A stretch of DNA of 59,971 bases from Pedosphaera parvula Ellin514 (GCF_000172555.1 NZ_ABOX02000046.1:1-59971), one strand, 5' to 3'. Shown: positions 46,833-56,135, numbered from the stretch's first letter. Numbers and translations: made by a program. The notes: generated by a model not told the origin, from the sequence alone.

Positions 46833-49004
46833 TCAATACGGCAAGGGAAATCTTGCAGTCAATTCACGGACACGATGGCGCACCTCCGCTACGGTGTCAA
46901 GATTCTTGATGTCCATCAAAACCTCGCTGATCATGTCCGCAATCGCCGCCATCTCAGTTTCTTTCATCCCTCGTGTTGTTACCGCAGGCGTGCCCAGTCG
47001 GATACCGCTGGCTTGGAATGGGGAGCGTGTCTCGAAAGGAATGGTGTTTTTATTTACGGTTATACCTGCTTCATCCAATATGATTTGGCAATCCTTGCCA
47101 GTCAAGCCTTTGGCCCCCACATCCACCAACATCAAGTGGTTGTCAGTTCCTCCACTCACCAGCCGATAGCCATTCCGTTTCATGCCATCAGCCAGTGCTT
47201 TGGCATTCTTTATAATCTGCTGTTGGTAGCTTTTAAAACCCGGCTGCAGGGCTTCGTGAAAGCAAACTGCTTTCGCTGCAATCACATGCATTAAAGGCCC
47301 GCCCTGGATGCCTGGAAATGCCTGGGAATCTATTTCCTTGGCATAACGCTCCTTACACATGATCAATCCCCCGCGCGGTCCGCGCAATGTCTTGTGCGTC
47401 GTCGTGGTTACAAAATCTGCATGTTCAATCGGACTGGGATGCAACCCCGTAGCTACCAGACCCGCAATATGCGCTATGTCCGCCAGCAGCAATGCCCCAA
47501 CTTCACGCGCAATTTCCCCCATTCGAGCGAAGTTGATGGTTCGCGAGTAAGCACTCGCTCCGACAGTAATCATCTTGGGCCGATGTTCACGCGCCATCTT
47601 GGCAAGCTGATCATAATCAATCAGCTCATCTTCTTTGCGGACACCGTAATGAACGATCTCGAAAAACTTGCCTGAAAAATTTGCCTTATTCCCGTGCGTC
47701 AAATGCCCGCCATGGGTCAGGTCCATGGTCAACATCTTGTCCCCGGGCTTCAGAAACGCAAAATAAACCGCCATGTTGGCGCCGCTGCCGGAATGCGGCT
47801 GCACGTTCGCATGTTCGGCACCAAATAATTTGCGGGCCCGCGCAATTGCAAGTTGTTCGACCGTATCGACGTTCTCACACCCCCCATACCAACGTTTCTT
47901 GGGGTAACCTTCCGCGTATTTGTTGGTCAGCACGGAACCTTGTGCCTCCATCACGGCCAGACTGGTAAAGTTTTCGCTGGCGATTAATTCGATATTTTCC
48001 TGTTGGCGTTGCCGTTCGTGAGAAATGGCAGTGGCAATTTCAGGGTCGACGGTCTTAAGCTTCGATTCAAATGAGGAGGCAATATTTTCCATTTTAATTA
48101 CGCGCCGTTCATGACGACCGCCTTCAAAGTGCGCGTTAAGGAAGGCGTCCACAATCTTTTTGGCCAGTTCTGGAGCTGTGATTTTTGCTCCCAGACAAAT
48201 TACATTGGCATCATTGTGCCGTCGGGCGAGGGCTGCCATTTGCTCATCAAACACCAACGCAGCGCGAACCCCAGGCACCTTGTTCGCCGCCATGCACATG
48301 CCCACACCGGTTGTGCAGATCAGCAACCCCAACTCTGCCCGATGACTGATTACATTTTGTGAAACCGTCTGGGCAAAGTCCGGATAGTCAGTGGATTCCT
48401 CGGAATGCGTCCCGAGATCTGTCACACTCACACCATTGCTCGTCAAATGACGCTTGAGGACTTCCTTTAATTCAAAGCCCCCATGATCAGAACCCAGGGC
48501 AAAGGTAACCGCCGGCCCACTCTCCTGTTCCGCACCGCCTCCTGTGTCCCCTTGATCAACAAATCGTAACAACGAAGCTATGCCTTGTTCGATCTGATCG
48601 CGGCAGTTCTCATAAACCTCATAGGAACCCCCAATGGGATCACTGATGTCCTTTTCAAAAACGTCGAGCGTTTCGTCAAATTCGCGGAGCAGAAACGTCT
48701 TCTCAGCCGCTTGCGGATAAAGCAGATATACACTGTCCACATGACTGTGGGTCATCCCAAAAATGTAGTCCGCCTGCTGGACCAGTTCTGAAGTGAGCAT
48801 CCGGCTGCGCTGCTTGGAGATATCAATTCCAAGCTCCTTTACTGCCTGAACCGCATAATGGCTGGGTGCCTGGCCCTCAATCGCGCCAATCCCGGCGGAC
48901 ATTACCTGGAAATCTCTCCTCCCTTTCATGATGTGACGGAATATCCCCTCAGCCATTGGGCTGCGGCAAACATTTCCAGTGCAGACAAAAAGGATGGTCT
49001 TCAT
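46833..49004 (-). CDS. glyA: Trifunctional fusion: LMW phosphatase - ribose-5-phosphate isomerase B - serine hydroxymethyltransferase
   Basis: The 723-aa single frame joins three complete domains. Residues 1-150 are a low-molecular-weight phosphatase with CTGNVCRS (Cys8, Arg14) and Asp122 (SDPIGG). Residues 165-290 are RpiB with [10 protein letters not shown] (Asp173, His174) and [14 protein letters not shown] (Cys230). Residues 305-723 are GlyA, with the PLP lysine in [14 protein letters not shown] (Lys538). An internal Met305 could allow a separate GlyA start, but no clear ribosome site precedes it. RpiB makes ribose 5-phosphate and GlyA makes glycine and methylene-THF, both inputs for the purD/purM pathway encoded upstream. 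Confidence 0.95.
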   Translation of the reverse strand: MKTILFVCTGNVCRSPMAEGIFRHIMKGRRDFQVMSAGIGAIEGQAPSHYAVQAVKELGIDISKQRSRMLTSELVQQADYIFGMTHSHVDSVYLLYPQAAEKTFLLREFDETLDVFEKDISDPIGGSYEVYENCRDQIEQGIASLLRFVDQGDTGGGAEQESGPAVTFALGSDHGGFELKEVLKRHLTSNGVSVTDLGTHSEESTDYPDFAQTVSQNVISHRAELGLLICTTGVGMCMAANKVPGVRAALVFDEQMAALARRHNDANVICLGAKITAPELAKKIVDAFLNAHFEGGRHERRVIKMENIASSFESKLKTVDPEIATAISHERQRQQENIELIASENFTSLAVMEAQGSVLTNKYAEGYPKKRWYGGCENVDTVEQLAIARARKLFGAEHANVQPHSGSGANMAVYFAFLKPGDKMLTMDLTHGGHLTHGNKANFSGKFFEIVHYGVRKEDELIDYDQLAKMAREHRPKMITVGASAYSRTINFARMGEIAREVGALLLADIAHIAGLVATGLHPSPIEHADFVTTTTHKTLRGPRGGLIMCKERYAKEIDSQAFPGIQGGPLMHVIAAKAVCFHEALQPGFKSYQQQIIKNAKALADGMKRNGYRLVSGGTDNHLMLVDVGAKGLTGKDCQIILDEAGITVNKNTIPFETRSPFQASGIRLGTPAVTTRGMKETEMAAIADMISEVLMDIKNLDTVAEVRHRVRELTARFPLPY

Positions 49005-49058
49005 GAGCGCGTCAACTGTGTCAACTTGAGGCGGGTGAGTTAAATCGTCAACCGCTAA

Positions 49059-50150
49059 TCAGGAGGGCCGGAATTGCTTTATTGCCGCAATCCCTTTAAT
49101 CAAATCCAGCGCCCGTCCCAAAACCGGATCCCGCACGACCGGCTTTTCAGTATCCGCCGACTGGGCGGGGGTGGAAGAAGGCACCACACTATCCAAATCC
49201 CTCAGTCCTTCCTTCCGTTCACGCATCAACTCGGCCTCGTTCAGCCGGCGAAACGTCCGATTGGTCGTAGCTGCCCCATTTGTACCGGAATTTCCTGTCG
49301 TCGCCAACAAATTTGATGGTGTGATGATTTCCTTGAAAGGATCGGCCACGTAGGACCTTTCATCCTCCGGACTCACCGCTACTTGGATATCCGGCTTGAT
49401 CCCTTGTGCCGGCAGTGGGTTTCCGTCCCCTAACCTGATTTCCGAAGTCGCAATTCTTAGTGTTTGGCCATTTTTTAACGGATACAGTTTGTCGATGCTG
49501 GCTTCGCCCGCAGTATTGGTTCCAATGATCATGGCTCTGTCTGTTGAGCGCAAAACGGCTGCCAAAGCCTCCGCCGCCGCCGCCGTCTTCTGATTTACCA
49601 AAATGGCGACCGGCAACGAAATTGCATCGGGATTCTCCTTTGACTTGACGACCCCGTTTCCCATATCCAGAAGTGGCTGCTCCTTGCTGAGAAACAAGTC
49701 CGCCACCGACGCAGCCGCACCATAATCACGTCCATCAGCAAAACGTAAATCAAGTATCACACCTTTCAACTTGTTGGTGCCATCCAGTTGCTTGTAGGCA
49801 TTCTTGAGTTGGTCTGCCAATCCCTCCTTGACCTGGCCAATTTGGAAGTATGCGATCGGCCCGTCGAATAATGCTGATTTGGCCAGTATCGGCGCCTGGG
49901 ACTGTCCTTGCGCATTGGTCCCAGTGCTTTCAGAAGTCAGCGAAACTCTCGAATGCAATTGCGAGATAAGTCCTTGCACTGCCGCCCGATCCAGGGCCGC
50001 CGGAGTTTCTCCTGACAAATGTTCCTTGAGCAGGCTATAAACTTCGCTGAAATCAGGCAGATCGTTCGTTGCTTCAGCCCTCACCGACCCCGCTCCCGTT
50101 AGGAAAGCAAGGATACCAGCACCCCAAATAATTCGTCCCAAAAACTTCAT
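49059..50150 (-). CDS. S41 (C-terminal processing) peptidase homologue lacking catalytic residues
   Basis: The 363-aa exported protein (signal peptide ending near VRAEA) has the S41 peptidase core from about residue 95 to 275, including KGVILDLRFADG and LPVAILVNQKTAAAAE. In active Ctp/Prc enzymes this last motif reads TASASE, with the first Ser as nucleophile. Here it is TAAAAE (Ala191). The Lys 25 residues later is Glu216 (TAGEASI for SFGKG). A PDZ domain is not seen. It is probably a binding protein rather than a protease. It lies between purD (36 bases) and the fusion gene. Confidence 0.85.
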   Translation of the reverse strand: MKFLGRIIWGAGILAFLTGAGSVRAEATNDLPDFSEVYSLLKEHLSGETPAALDRAAVQGLISQLHSRVSLTSESTGTNAQGQSQAPILAKSALFDGPIAYFQIGQVKEGLADQLKNAYKQLDGTNKLKGVILDLRFADGRDYGAAASVADLFLSKEQPLLDMGNGVVKSKENPDAISLPVAILVNQKTAAAAEALAAVLRSTDRAMIIGTNTAGEASIDKLYPLKNGQTLRIATSEIRLGDGNPLPAQGIKPDIQVAVSPEDERSYVADPFKEIITPSNLLATTGNSGTNGAATTNRTFRRLNEAELMRERKEGLRDLDSVVPSSTPAQSADTEKPVVRDPVLGRALDLIKGIAAIKQFRPS

Positions 50151-50186
50151 ATATATTTAATTAGTAGGCTGATGGAGTAAATCCGC

Positions 50187-51479
50187 TTACCCCAGCGCTT
50201 TGGCCGCAATATCGCGTCGAAACTGCGCGCCGTCGAATGCAATTTTTTCCACTGCCAGGTAGGCCGCGGCTTTCGCGGCTGACAAATCTTTCGCCCAGGC
50301 TGTCACCCCGAGCACACGTCCCCCGTTGGTCACTACTTCTTCCCCTGCCATTGTAGTGCCAGCATGAAAAACCTTGGTATGGGGCAATTGCCCCGCTTCC
50401 GTCAAGCCCGCGATTATTTTTCCCTTGGCATAACTGCCGGGATATCCGCCTGATGCCATCACCACGCAGACCGAGCTCATCAGACTCCACTTCAGCTCTA
50501 TCCTGTCCAAATTCCCGCTCGCACTGGCGTCCAGCAATTCTACCAGGTCATTCTCCAACCGCGTCAAATAGACCTGCGCCTCCGGATCACCGAACCGCGC
50601 GTTAAACTCCAAAACCTTCGGTCCGTTTTTCGTCAACATCACCCCGGGATATAAAATTCCGTGAAAATCAATTCCCTCCGCCGCACACCCTTTCAGCCAT
50701 GGATCAAGAATGCTTTTTCCTACTGCTCCTAACTCTGCATCGCTCAGGAACGGTGCTGGTGAATAAGTGCCCATGCCGCCAGTGTTCAATCCTTGGTCAC
50801 CATCCAGGGCACGCTTATGATCCTGCGCTGTAGGAAACAGCTTCGCGGTCTTCCCATCGCACAAAGCGTGCAATGAAATTTCCGGCCCTTCCAAAAATTC
50901 CTGAATTACCACCTTCGCCCCCGCAATGCCAAAGGCTTTATTTACCAAAATCTCATCAATCGCCCGGTTCGCCTCCGCTGTGCTGCTGCAAATCAAAACT
51001 CCCTTACCCAGCGCCAAACCGTCCGCCTTGACTGCGCAACGTCCGCCCAGCGATTCCGCAAACCCCTTCGCCATCGCCACATTGGAAAACGTCCCTGCTT
51101 TCGCAGTCGGAATTCCATACTTCTCCATGAAATCCTGCGAAAAAACCTTCGACGCCTCGAACTGCGCCGCTTTCTGGTTTGGTCCCCAAATCTTCAAGCC
51201 ATGCTTCTGGAACAAATCCACAATTCCCAACGCCAGCGGATTGTCCGGCCCAACCACCGTCAAATCAATTTTCTTCTCCTTCGCAAAATCCAGCAGCTTC
51301 GGGAAATCTTCCGCCCCGATGTTCACGCATTCCATAGTCGACTGGTTTTTCGCCAGTCTTTCCTGTGCAATTCCCGCATTCCCCGGCGCACACCACATCT
51401 GCGTGACATGCGGCGACTGCGCCAGCTTCCACACCAGCGCATGCTCACGTCCACCTGAACCGATGACCAAAAGTTTCAT
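50187..51479 (-). CDS. purD: Phosphoribosylamine-glycine ligase
   Basis: This 430-aa ATP-grasp enzyme joins glycine to phosphoribosylamine in purine synthesis. The N-terminal SGGREHALVWKL, the ATP-grasp strands (GTFSNVAMAKGFAESL) and the C-terminal LEFNARFGDPEAQ are typical. Its ATG overlaps the stop of a tiny upstream frame (TAATG). Confidence 0.98.
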   Translation of the reverse strand: MKLLVIGSGGREHALVWKLAQSPHVTQMWCAPGNAGIAQERLAKNQSTMECVNIGAEDFPKLLDFAKEKKIDLTVVGPDNPLALGIVDLFQKHGLKIWGPNQKAAQFEASKVFSQDFMEKYGIPTAKAGTFSNVAMAKGFAESLGGRCAVKADGLALGKGVLICSSTAEANRAIDEILVNKAFGIAGAKVVIQEFLEGPEISLHALCDGKTAKLFPTAQDHKRALDGDQGLNTGGMGTYSPAPFLSDAELGAVGKSILDPWLKGCAAEGIDFHGILYPGVMLTKNGPKVLEFNARFGDPEAQVYLTRLENDLVELLDASASGNLDRIELKWSLMSSVCVVMASGGYPGSYAKGKIIAGLTEAGQLPHTKVFHAGTTMAGEEVVTNGGRVLGVTAWAKDLSAAKAAAYLAVEKIAFDGAQFRRDIAAKALG

Positions 51480-51636
51480 TAATGATTTTGAAGCTGTCGC
51501 GACTTCTCTCTTAACTCACGCAAAACTTCTTTAGAGAGCGACACGTCAGACTCCCGCGCTCCACTTGGCGAATGCGTTGATTAATAATTTCAAGCCATTC
51601 AGAATTCTGCCGATGAGTTTTGCTGGACAATTTCAT
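51479..51636 (-). pseudogene. Frameshifted small antitoxin-like (addiction-module component) ORF
   Basis: Starting at ATG 51636, the sequence reads MKLSSKTHRQNSEWLEII, then NQRIRQVERG. Restoring one base in the CCC run at 51552-51554 continues as ESDVSLSKEVLRELREK and stops in TAA, which overlaps the purD start. The pattern W-x2-E-I-x2-R-x3-E-x3-G followed by V-L-x-E-L-R fits the C-terminal half of the putative addiction-module component family (PF09720). As sequenced it would end early (41 aa). No toxin gene is next to it. Confidence 0.55.
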
Positions 51637-51642
51637 TTAGAA

Positions 51643-52695
51643 TTACACCACCCTCGCCTCGCCCTTGCCCTTCACCACTTCACCAATCACCCACGCCTTT
51701 TGCTTCGCCGCAAAAATCTCCTTCAACACCGCCTCGGCTTTCTCCGCAGCCACGATGATCGTCATCCCAATGCCCATATTGAACACCTGGTAAAGCTCGT
51801 CCTCAGGTACGCCACCCTTCGCCTGGATGATCTTGAAGATCGGCAACATTTCCCACGATCCCTTCTTAATCACCACATCGCAATTCTTCGGCAGCACGCG
51901 TGGAATGTTATCAACAAATCCGCCGCCGGTAATATGCGCCAATCCCTTGATGATTTTCGCTCCACCCTTCGCATCAAATTTCTTCAACAATTTCTGTACC
52001 AACGGGCCGTAACTCACGTGCACCTTCAAAAGCTCAGCACCAATCGTGTTCTTCAATTCCGGCACGCGCGTCGTAGGCTTCATCTTCAATTTCTCGAAGA
52101 AAATCTGCCGCGCCAGCGAATAACCGTTCGTATGCAATCCGCTCGAAGCCAGCCCGATCACCACGTCCCCTTTCTTGATCGTGCGACCAGTGAGCATCTT
52201 CGACTTCTCCACCACGCCCACAATCGTCCCGCTCACGTCATACTCACCCGGTTGATAAAATCCCGGCATCTGCGCCGTCTCGCCGCCGATCAACGCACAA
52301 TTACTTTTCGCACAACCACGCGCAAAACCCTCGATCAATTCCTTGAACACATGCGGTTTCAGTTTTCCTGTTCCAATATAATCCAAAAAGAACAACGGCT
52401 CCGCTCCCAGCACCGCAATATCATCCACGCAATGATTCACCAGGTCCTCGCCAATCGTGTCGTGCTTGTCCATCGCGAACGCCAGCTTCAACTTCGTCCC
52501 TACGCCGTCCGTGCTCGAGACCAACACCGGTTGCTTGTATTTTTTGACGTCTAAAGCGAAGAGCCCACCGAATCCGCCCACCTTTCCCAGCACCTCGGGG
52601 CGATGTGTGGAGGCGAGCAATTGTGGCAACGTGGCCTTCACGCGATTTCCCAAATCGATATCCACACCCGCTTTGGCGTAAGCTTTTTGTTTCAT
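51643..52695 (-). CDS. purM: Phosphoribosylformylglycinamidine cyclo-ligase (AIR synthetase)
   Basis: The 350-aa enzyme closes the imidazole ring in purine synthesis. Signatures include YAKAGVDIDLGNRV, DGVGTKLKLA and HITGGGFVDNIPRVLP. Length and motifs are typical. It is the first gene of the purine-linked cluster. Confidence 0.98.
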   Translation of the reverse strand: MKQKAYAKAGVDIDLGNRVKATLPQLLASTHRPEVLGKVGGFGGLFALDVKKYKQPVLVSSTDGVGTKLKLAFAMDKHDTIGEDLVNHCVDDIAVLGAEPLFFLDYIGTGKLKPHVFKELIEGFARGCAKSNCALIGGETAQMPGFYQPGEYDVSGTIVGVVEKSKMLTGRTIKKGDVVIGLASSGLHTNGYSLARQIFFEKLKMKPTTRVPELKNTIGAELLKVHVSYGPLVQKLLKKFDAKGGAKIIKGLAHITGGGFVDNIPRVLPKNCDVVIKKGSWEMLPIFKIIQAKGGVPEDELYQVFNMGIGMTIIVAAEKAEAVLKEIFAAKQKAWVIGEVVKGKGEARVV

Positions 52696-52970
52696 TGCAA
52701 AATCTAAAGGATCGCTGATTCACTAAAATGTTCTGGCAGCCGTTCGGTGGCAACCCCGTCATCAAGGACGGAGCACCATACGAAAAGATTTAACCCGCCT
52801 CCGGTCAATACATTTCTTACTCCAACTCGGAGCATTTCACTAATCCTCATCATAATCTCTCTTGCACATCCTGTATTCCCAAAACCTGTGTTCTCAAATT
52901 CCACTCCATCCTCAAGCATCGAGTTGGCGCACCTGCAACCAACCCCGACTCTCTCTTGCATAATTTCAAC
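52696..52970. other. Non-coding region upstream of purM
   Basis: This begins the long gene-poor stretch 52696-53918. It would hold the purM promoter. No conserved operator or riboswitch was recognised, and the small frames here have no coding character. Confidence 0.3.
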
Positions 52971-53020
52971 CTTCCGATACCTTCCGATACCTTCCGTTGG
53001 CTACCGATACCTACCGAATC
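52971..53020. repeat. 10-bp tandem repeat, five units
   Basis: Five consecutive 10-base units: CTTCCGATAC twice, then CTTCCGTTGG, CTACCGATAC and CTACCGAATC. Each follows CTNCCGNNNN. Confidence 0.7.
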
Positions 53021-53110
53021 CTGAACGGCGCATCCATATTTTCGGCTTGGGTTCCAATTGCTCACCACCGATCACGGAGGACTGACAATTCAGATTTTTT
53101 AACCCAATTT

Positions 53111-53190
53111 AAGGCGAGATAACACGAGATAGCCCGAGTTAACCAAAGATAATCCGACTTGGCTCGAGCAAGCATAAGATGCCGACTTCG
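53111..53190. repeat. 10-bp-phased degenerate repeat, about eight units
   Basis: Successive 10-base units read AAGGCGAGAT, AACACGAGAT, AGCCCGAGTT, AACCAAAGAT, AATCCGACTT, GGCTCGAGCA, AGCATAAGAT and GCCGACTTCG. The block shares the same period as 52971-53020 but a different sequence (consensus near AANNCGAGAT). Confidence 0.65.
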
Positions 53191-53773
53191 GGGCAATCCC
53201 GCCCCCTCCGTCTCATCCCTCCTTTCCAACAGATCCTCATTTGCAGTCGCCTGTTTCATCAAACACCATTCTCTCTCCCACATCGTTTCTGGTCAAAGCC
53301 AATTCGTTATCTAAAACCGACATTTCATATCTGGGACGGACATTTTGCCACCTGCCCACACCACCCTCGACTCCATTCCTCTACCTCAATCGGCTCGGCT
53401 TGATAACGAAAGGGGTTGACCTGTTTCAAATTTCTAACTGATCCAGCGGCCGGAGGCTCGTGTCCATTCGTCCAGATTGCTAATTCGGTCAGCAGATACC
53501 GGAGCGCTGGTTTCCAAACCGGCTTAAGATGGGGAATCAGCAAAGGCGCCCAGGGTCTCCTCTGCCATCCAGATAAAACTCGTTTGTGCATCGGTTTTCC
53601 AGTAGGCCAATTCATTCCCAAACGGGACATTAGCGTCTCGACCACACTGCAACCGCGCATTCCTCCAAAGGCTCAACGGGCCACCCCAACCGATTGCTAA
53701 TCTTCCCGCCCACACACCCAAACCAAAAGCTCATCCGACCCACATCCACCCGTGCTATGACACAACCCGCGAC
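53191..53773. other. Non-coding, repeat-like stretch
   Basis: No gene is supported. A palindrome GCTGGTTTCCAAACCGGC lies near 53504-53522, inside sequence whose short frames (for example the minus reading GRDANVPFGNELAYWKTD) look like decayed dispersed repeats rather than genes. Confidence 0.35.
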
Positions 53774-53858
53774 CTCTTAAGCTCCGTATGGAGCGGCATG
53801 TTTATAGAAGAGAACGCAAAAAAAGAACCCGCTTCGGCCAACGATTTAAAACAGTTCA
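53774..53858. repeat. Dispersed 85-bp repeat, copy A
   Basis: It begins CTCTTAAGCTCCGTATGGAG, contains a palindrome GCTCCGTATGGAGC and the motif GGCATGTTTATAG, and ends in a 34-base block that is identical in copy B at 56136-56220. It looks like a REP element. Confidence 0.7.
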
Positions 53859-53918
53859 AACAATGCCACCTTTGACCACTTCGACAACAAACCCAGCTCA
53901 GTCGCTGGGCCGAACGCC

Positions 53919-54128
53919 ATGTCAGACGAGATTCTGGCAGGGCTCAAGGCTGGCGAAGGCAAAGAGTTCAGGATGTTGGACGATGACAAGAACCTGATGG
54001 CATCGGGCCGATACATCGGGCCGGACGATGAGACGGAGTTCCGGCCATTGGACGACTTCGGCATGGCAAACTGGGGCTGCACGATGATTCAATACCGCAA
54101 CAAAGAAGGAATGTTCGAGACGATATAG
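53919..54128 (+). CDS. Hypothetical small acidic protein (69 aa)
   Basis: The frame MSDEILAGLKAGEGKEFRML continues with GRYIGPDDETEFRPLDDFGM and GCTMIQYRNKEGMFE. Acidic composition and good third-position bias make it look like a real gene, of the kind found in phages and gene cassettes. No function is known. Its GC content is higher than the flanking repeats. Confidence 0.5.
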   Translation: MSDEILAGLKAGEGKEFRMLDDDKNLMASGRYIGPDDETEFRPLDDFGMANWGCTMIQYRNKEGMFETI

Positions 54129-54157
54129 TCAGCCCACTCACCGGCCAATCACGCAGG

Positions 54158-54189
54158 GAGTTTTCACACAGGCTCGCGATTTGTTAGGC
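54158..54189. repeat. Cassette-end repeat with GTTAGGC core, copy 1
   Basis: GAGTTTTCACAC, AGG, CTCGCGATTT and then GTTAGGC (54183-54189). The 32-base unit recurs at 55220-55251 with 4 mismatches. GTTAGGC is the R' type core of integron attC sites. Read on the minus strand it follows the stop of the 54212-54967 gene by about 20 bases. Confidence 0.6.
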
Positions 54190-54211
54190 GGCTGGTTGTA
54201 GTTTTGAGCAA

Positions 54212-54967
54212 TCAATCCCCGCTCCATTGATAATCGTATCCCTCTGGCGGATTATAGGCCATGGAAAACGAATTCGTATCCCCATCCCAATACATTTTTG
54301 TGTAACTGACATGCCCGTCCACAAAGCCAACCATATCCATTGCGTTGTTAAAATAGCAAGTTTGGGGATTTGCGATTGGACGTTTCGGCTGATGCCAGGA
54401 GTAAGGGATAATAGCGGGGCCTTCTGAGATCATTATGGTTTTGGCCGGGTGTTTTATGGAGCTCAATTTCATACCGGCAATCCCACGCACGGCTGGGCCA
54501 TGAAATGGAGCGGGCAAATTGGTGAATTCGTTGCCGTTAAAAGTGTAGCTGGAGAACGAGGAAAAAGCTTGATCGTGCTGGCTTTGACGAGTGTAGCCAC
54601 TGCCAAAGATAGGCTCAGGGCCGTAGTAAAACGTGTCAGAAGGGCAGCTAAATAATTTAGAATGCTGCGAGGATGCAGGCGTGAGACCAAGCTCGTTTAG
54701 CACAAATGTTTTGTAACTATACAATATGGCATTCGTCATGTGGGCGCCCGAAGATGGAGAAGGAAGGGCGTCACGCGAGTCATCCGAATACATGCGAATC
54801 CCCAAATCGATTTGCCGCAGGTTGTTCAAACAGGTTGCCCGGCTCGCCCTCTCCTTTGCGGCGCTTAACGCCGACAAAAGTAATGCCGCCAGGATGGCGA
54901 TGATGGCAATGACGACCAATAATTCAATCAGGGTGAACCCTCTTACGCTCTTGAACTCGTTCCTCAT
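54212..54967 (-). CDS. Pseudopilin-like protein (N-terminal methylation motif), paralogue 1
   Basis: The 251-aa protein has a leader peptide ending in RG and then [20 protein letters not shown], the classic type IV pilin/pseudopilin processing site with Glu5. A helix continues to the H/CLNNLRQ motif. A β-rich domain ends with [13 protein letters not shown] and [14 protein letters not shown]. Such proteins are abundant in Planctomycetes and Verrucomicrobiota. Their role, surface assembly or sugar uptake, is not settled. The gene lies inside an attC-like bracket. Confidence 0.85.
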   Translation of the reverse strand: MRNEFKSVRGFTLIELLVVIAIIAILAALLLSALSAAKERASRATCLNNLRQIDLGIRMYSDDSRDALPSPSSGAHMTNAILYSYKTFVLNELGLTPASSQHSKLFSCPSDTFYYGPEPIFGSGYTRQSQHDQAFSSFSSYTFNGNEFTNLPAPFHGPAVRGIAGMKLSSIKHPAKTIMISEGPAIIPYSWHQPKRPIANPQTCYFNNAMDMVGFVDGHVSYTKMYWDGDTNSFSMAYNPPEGYDYQWSGD

Positions 54968-55004
54968 GCCAGTGTAAACAATGTAAAGAGTGGTAATTCG
55001 CGCC

Positions 55005-55251
55005 GCCTAACGACCCAAGTTCAGCGACCCGGCGCACGGGACGCAACGACTGCAACTGCGACGCTCCCGCCGGGTTCGCTGCAGCGAGAGGCTGTGTGAA
55101 AACTCCTCCACAGGGCGAGAGTTCAAGAAGTCGGCTCTCACATTTGAGTTATAGGACATTTTCACAACAGGGTGAAGGTGTTTTGAACCTCTTTTTCGTC
55201 TTTCAAAATGAACTTTTTTGAGTTTTCACACGAACTCGCGATTTATTAGGC
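55005..55251. other. attC-like recombination site, interrupted
   Basis: It begins GCCTAAC (55005-55011). An arm AGCGACCCGGCG (55023-55034) pairs with CGCCGGGTTCGCT (55068-55080), with one unpaired A, the extrahelical base typical of attC. The far end is ATTAGGC (55245-55251). Between the hairpin and that end is a 140-bp insert (see 55094-55231), so the site is longer than usual. Known attC sites are 60-140 bp. Confidence 0.55.
55094..55231. mobile_element. MITE-like insert with 12-bp terminal inverted repeats
   Basis: GTGTGAAAACTC at 55094-55105 and GAGTTTTCACAC at 55220-55231 are perfect inverted repeats around non-coding DNA. A third copy of the same terminus is at 54158-54169. No transposase is encoded. 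It may have moved by an enzyme elsewhere in the genome. It is equally possible that these are parts of the recombination sites themselves. Confidence 0.45.
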
Positions 55252-55605
55252 ATCATTTGATGAAATGACTTTAGGGGCGAAAGGCTTCCTCACCCAAAGC
55301 TCTCTCTCGGTGAAGGTAAATCGAAACTCCACCTTGTCCTTGTCAACGATACGCATCCAATTCCGACCTGTGCGGCCTGTCGATGGCATGAGCGAGACAA
55401 AATGGATGGACTCGCCGTCGTATCCAACATCGTAAATGACAAACTCCTCACCATCCTCTGGGTCGATGCCAGTAACGCGAAACTGCTCTTCAACAACGGA
55501 GATCGTATACTGAGTCCGGGGTGGGTCGCAGGAATCATCCGGACACAACGCAATCCAAGTGCCGCAGAGCGGATGGTCTGGAGTGACTGGATTTGCGTAT
55601 GACAT
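55246..55605 (-). CDS. Hypothetical protein in cassette-like context (119 aa)
   Basis: The protein MSYANPVTPDHPLCGTWIAL is β-rich (YTISVVEEQFRVTGIDPEDG, FRFTFTERELWVRK) and resembles a small lipocalin- or β-barrel-like fold, but no family is recognised. Its start lies 9 bases inside the GTTAGGC core at 55614-55620 (minus strand) and its stop codon overlaps the next core (GCCTAAT). This tight fit between two core sites is what an integron gene cassette looks like. Confidence 0.6.
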   Translation of the reverse strand: MSYANPVTPDHPLCGTWIALCPDDSCDPPRTQYTISVVEEQFRVTGIDPEDGEEFVIYDVGYDGESIHFVSLMPSTGRTGRNWMRIVDKDKVEFRFTFTERELWVRKPFAPKVISSNDA

Positions 55606-55613
55606 GGGATGAT

Positions 55614-55752
55614 GCCTAACAGTTAAAATATGCGACTGGCGGTTTGTATATCGAACCGTTTAATTTAACGGTTTGCGACAATCGGAAGTGGTTTATAATC
55701 AATAACACTTTGCTCCCAATATACGAACCAGCGGCGGATAACAAGGCATAAA
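55614..55752. other. attC-like site upstream of the 55246-55605 gene
   Basis: GCCTAAC at 55614-55620, an inner stem AACCGTT/AACGGTT, an imperfect outer pair (CGGTTTGTATAT with ATATACGAACC) and a final GATAACAAGGC near 55742-55752. Size (139 bp) and layout are attC-like, though the far core is poor. Confidence 0.4.
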
Positions 55753-55821
55753 ATTCGCAGGATTGATTGCGCTGGCACATCAGCCTGAAACTAAAAATTA
55801 AATAACAACACAAGTTAACCG

Positions 55822-55855
55822 AGCCGCTGTGCCTAAAGCATGGCGGCTTTTTTAT
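55822..55855 (+). terminator. Orphan terminator-like hairpin
   Basis: AGCCGC (55822-55827) and GCGGCT (55843-55848) form a 6-bp stem followed by a T-rich TTTTTATT. No plus-strand gene ends just before it. The sequence from here to 56485 holds repeats only. Confidence 0.5.
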
Positions 55856-55952
55856 TACCATGAAACAAGCAAGAAGCGGCATCGCATTAGAGAACATCGA
55901 AGAAGTCCTGGCAGCGGAGACATCGCCCGAGTGGGAAACGCTGGCCGGACAC

Positions 55953-56058
55953 CCGAAGCGGAACCCAGCAGTGCAAATCAAGCGCAGTTCAGAAAATCCC
56001 CACTTGGATGAGACAAGTCCAGACTTTCGCCGTGTTTTGAACTACAGCATCCAACTCC
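55953..56058. repeat. 106-bp direct duplication, copy A
   Basis: The segment from CCGAAGCGGAACC to CATCCAACTCC recurs at 56231-56336 with about 7 mismatches in 106 bases and no gap. The copies are 278 bases apart, with the REP-like repeat between them. Confidence 0.8.
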
Positions 56059-56135
56059 TAACCTTTCTCGTTCACACGCAAACCAAAAGATCCTCTGCCA
56101 CAAACACACCCGCACCACGTTACATAACCCTTGAT

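Noticed and set aside
51565-52554. Plus-strand frame of 329 aa opposite purM
   Set aside because: Shadow of purM. The product is His/Arg/Leu-rich with no domain.
53325-53721. Overlapping minus-strand frames of 65 and 111 aa
   Set aside because: Sequence resembles decayed dispersed repeats. No start context, and no domain seen.
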